This document shows positions 6,165-6,424 of a DNA stretch of 6,424 nt, piece after piece. Both the position numbers and the translations under genes were made by a program. Within the stretch, counting starts at the first letter, position 1. The number at the start of each line of letters is the position of its first letter. The notes below the pieces were generated by a model. It was not told where the DNA came from. It did no database searches and saw nothing but the letters and a program-made list of their open reading frames with translations. Source of the stretch: Candidatus Omnitrophota bacterium (GTDB taxonomy: Bacteria > Omnitrophota > Gorgyraeia > Duberdicusellales > 4484-171); assembly GCA_030601015.1 (NCBI GenBank), contig JAUVUO010000077.1, positions 1 through 6,424 of the forward strand, read 5' to 3'.

Positions 6165-6229
6165 ATCTTATTAGTAATGAGGATAGAGAAAAAATCTATT
6201 TAATGCTTAAAGATAGTGTTAGGAGATGA
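6158..6229 (+). other. Possible out-of-frame C-terminal remnant of the TPR gene
   Basis: In the frame one base back from batC, codons 6158-6226 read through DLISNEDREKIYLMLKDSV to RR and stop at TGA 6227-6229. The acidic-amphipathic pattern resembles the last helix that often follows the Lys/Gln-rich tail in BatC-like proteins. The frame is closed upstream by TGA at 6155-6157, so any shift must fall between 6158 and 6164. It may be a mutation, a sequencing error near the A-rich tract, or chance. Confidence 0.3.
6221..6226 (+). promoter_or_regulatory. Shine-Dalgarno site for the Cys-rich ORF
   Basis: AGGAGA ends 9 nt before the ATG at 6236. It is better than any ribosome-binding site inside the bat genes, which supports the ORF as real and independently translated. 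Confidence 0.6.
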
Positions 6230-6235
6230 TTTCAA

Positions 6236-6424
6236 ATGCAATATAGAGATTATACAAAAATAATCAAAGTTTGTGAGGAAGCTAGAAATAAGTATATTAG
6301 AGAAATAGGAATTGATATGCATAAAAATTGTTCAGAAAATTGTAGAAATCCTTGGTGTGAAATTGGACAATTAAATAATATTTGCAAAGAATTAGAAGAC
6401 AAAATAGAAAAAATAAATATAGAA
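6236..6424 (+). CDS. Unrecognised Cys-rich protein, 5' part only
   Basis: An ATG at 6236 opens a frame of 63 codons with no stop before the window end, so the gene is cut off. The start is supported by AGGAGA 9 nt upstream. The visible N-terminus is hydrophilic and helical, with no signal peptide or membrane segment, and carries five cysteines (13, 32, 36, 41, 50). Four of them, with a histidine at 29, fall within 22 residues in the pattern H-x2-C-x3-C-x4-C-x8-C (MHKNCSENCRNPWCE), suggesting zinc or iron-sulphur binding or disulphides. The spacing is not the CxxxCxxC of radical SAM enzymes. I do not recognise a family. It follows batC by 71 nt on the same strand, without a visible terminator between, so co-transcription is possible; it is not one of the usual Bat genes (BatD or BatE would be expected here). 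The open frame and base composition match the operon. Confidence 0.6.
   Translation, partial: MQYRDYTKIIKVCEEARNKYIREIGIDMHKNCSENCRNPWCEIGQLNNICKELEDKIEKINIE

Noticed and set aside
6177..6229. Tiny ORFs starting at 6177 (8 codons) or 6203 (8 codons)
   Set aside because: They are too short to support, without a good ribosome-binding site or any family resemblance.

Overview
This AT-rich window carries a six-gene, same-strand operon of the MoxR / Bat (Bacteroides aerotolerance) type, preceded by about 540 bases of decayed mobile DNA and followed by the start of an unrelated-looking Cys-rich gene. Two signal-peptide proteins and several membrane-anchored proteins suggest a Gram-negative bacterium. 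The low GC, paired VWA genes and dispersed 'TGTCAT...ATGACA' palindromic repeats would fit an uncultivated lineage such as Omnitrophota, Elusimicrobiota or Bacteroidota-like groups. The phylum cannot be fixed from the sequence alone.

Layout: (i) 1-542 is repetitive. A segment of at least 132 bp occurs twice, at 1-132 and 411-542, with a single difference. Each copy holds a MITE-like element made of two hairpins followed by an IS-like left end. Between the copies lies a collapsed insertion sequence (about 97-382): long imperfect terminal inverted repeats around the last 60 codons of a DDE transposase. (ii) 543-706 is the AT-rich control region, with a good sigma-70-type promoter (TTGATT, 16 bp, TATAAT) and a strong Shine-Dalgarno site. 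(iii) 707-6164 holds moxR, a DUF58 gene, a BatD-like/DUF4381-like membrane protein gene, batA, batB and a batC-like TPR gene. The moxR-DUF58 gap is 82 nt; all later junctions overlap by 4 nt or are separated by 1-5 nt. (iv) 6165-6235 is a short spacer, and a Cys-rich ORF starts at 6236 and runs off the window end.

How the genes may work together (family knowledge plus inference): MoxR is a soluble AAA+ ATPase, probably a chaperone that remodels or activates the VWA proteins. The DUF58 protein carries a degenerate VWA-like fold with a metal-site motif. BatA and BatB are membrane-anchored VWA proteins. The TPR protein and the BatD-like protein put protein-interaction domains on the periplasmic side. 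The set is linked to envelope stress or oxygen tolerance in some bacteria, but the mechanism is poorly known.

I do not see a wholly new system. The most interesting signals are the compensatory changes in the MITE hairpins, the near-identical duplication around a much older IS remnant, a possible broken C-terminal tail of the TPR gene, and the unrecognised Cys-rich protein at the edge.
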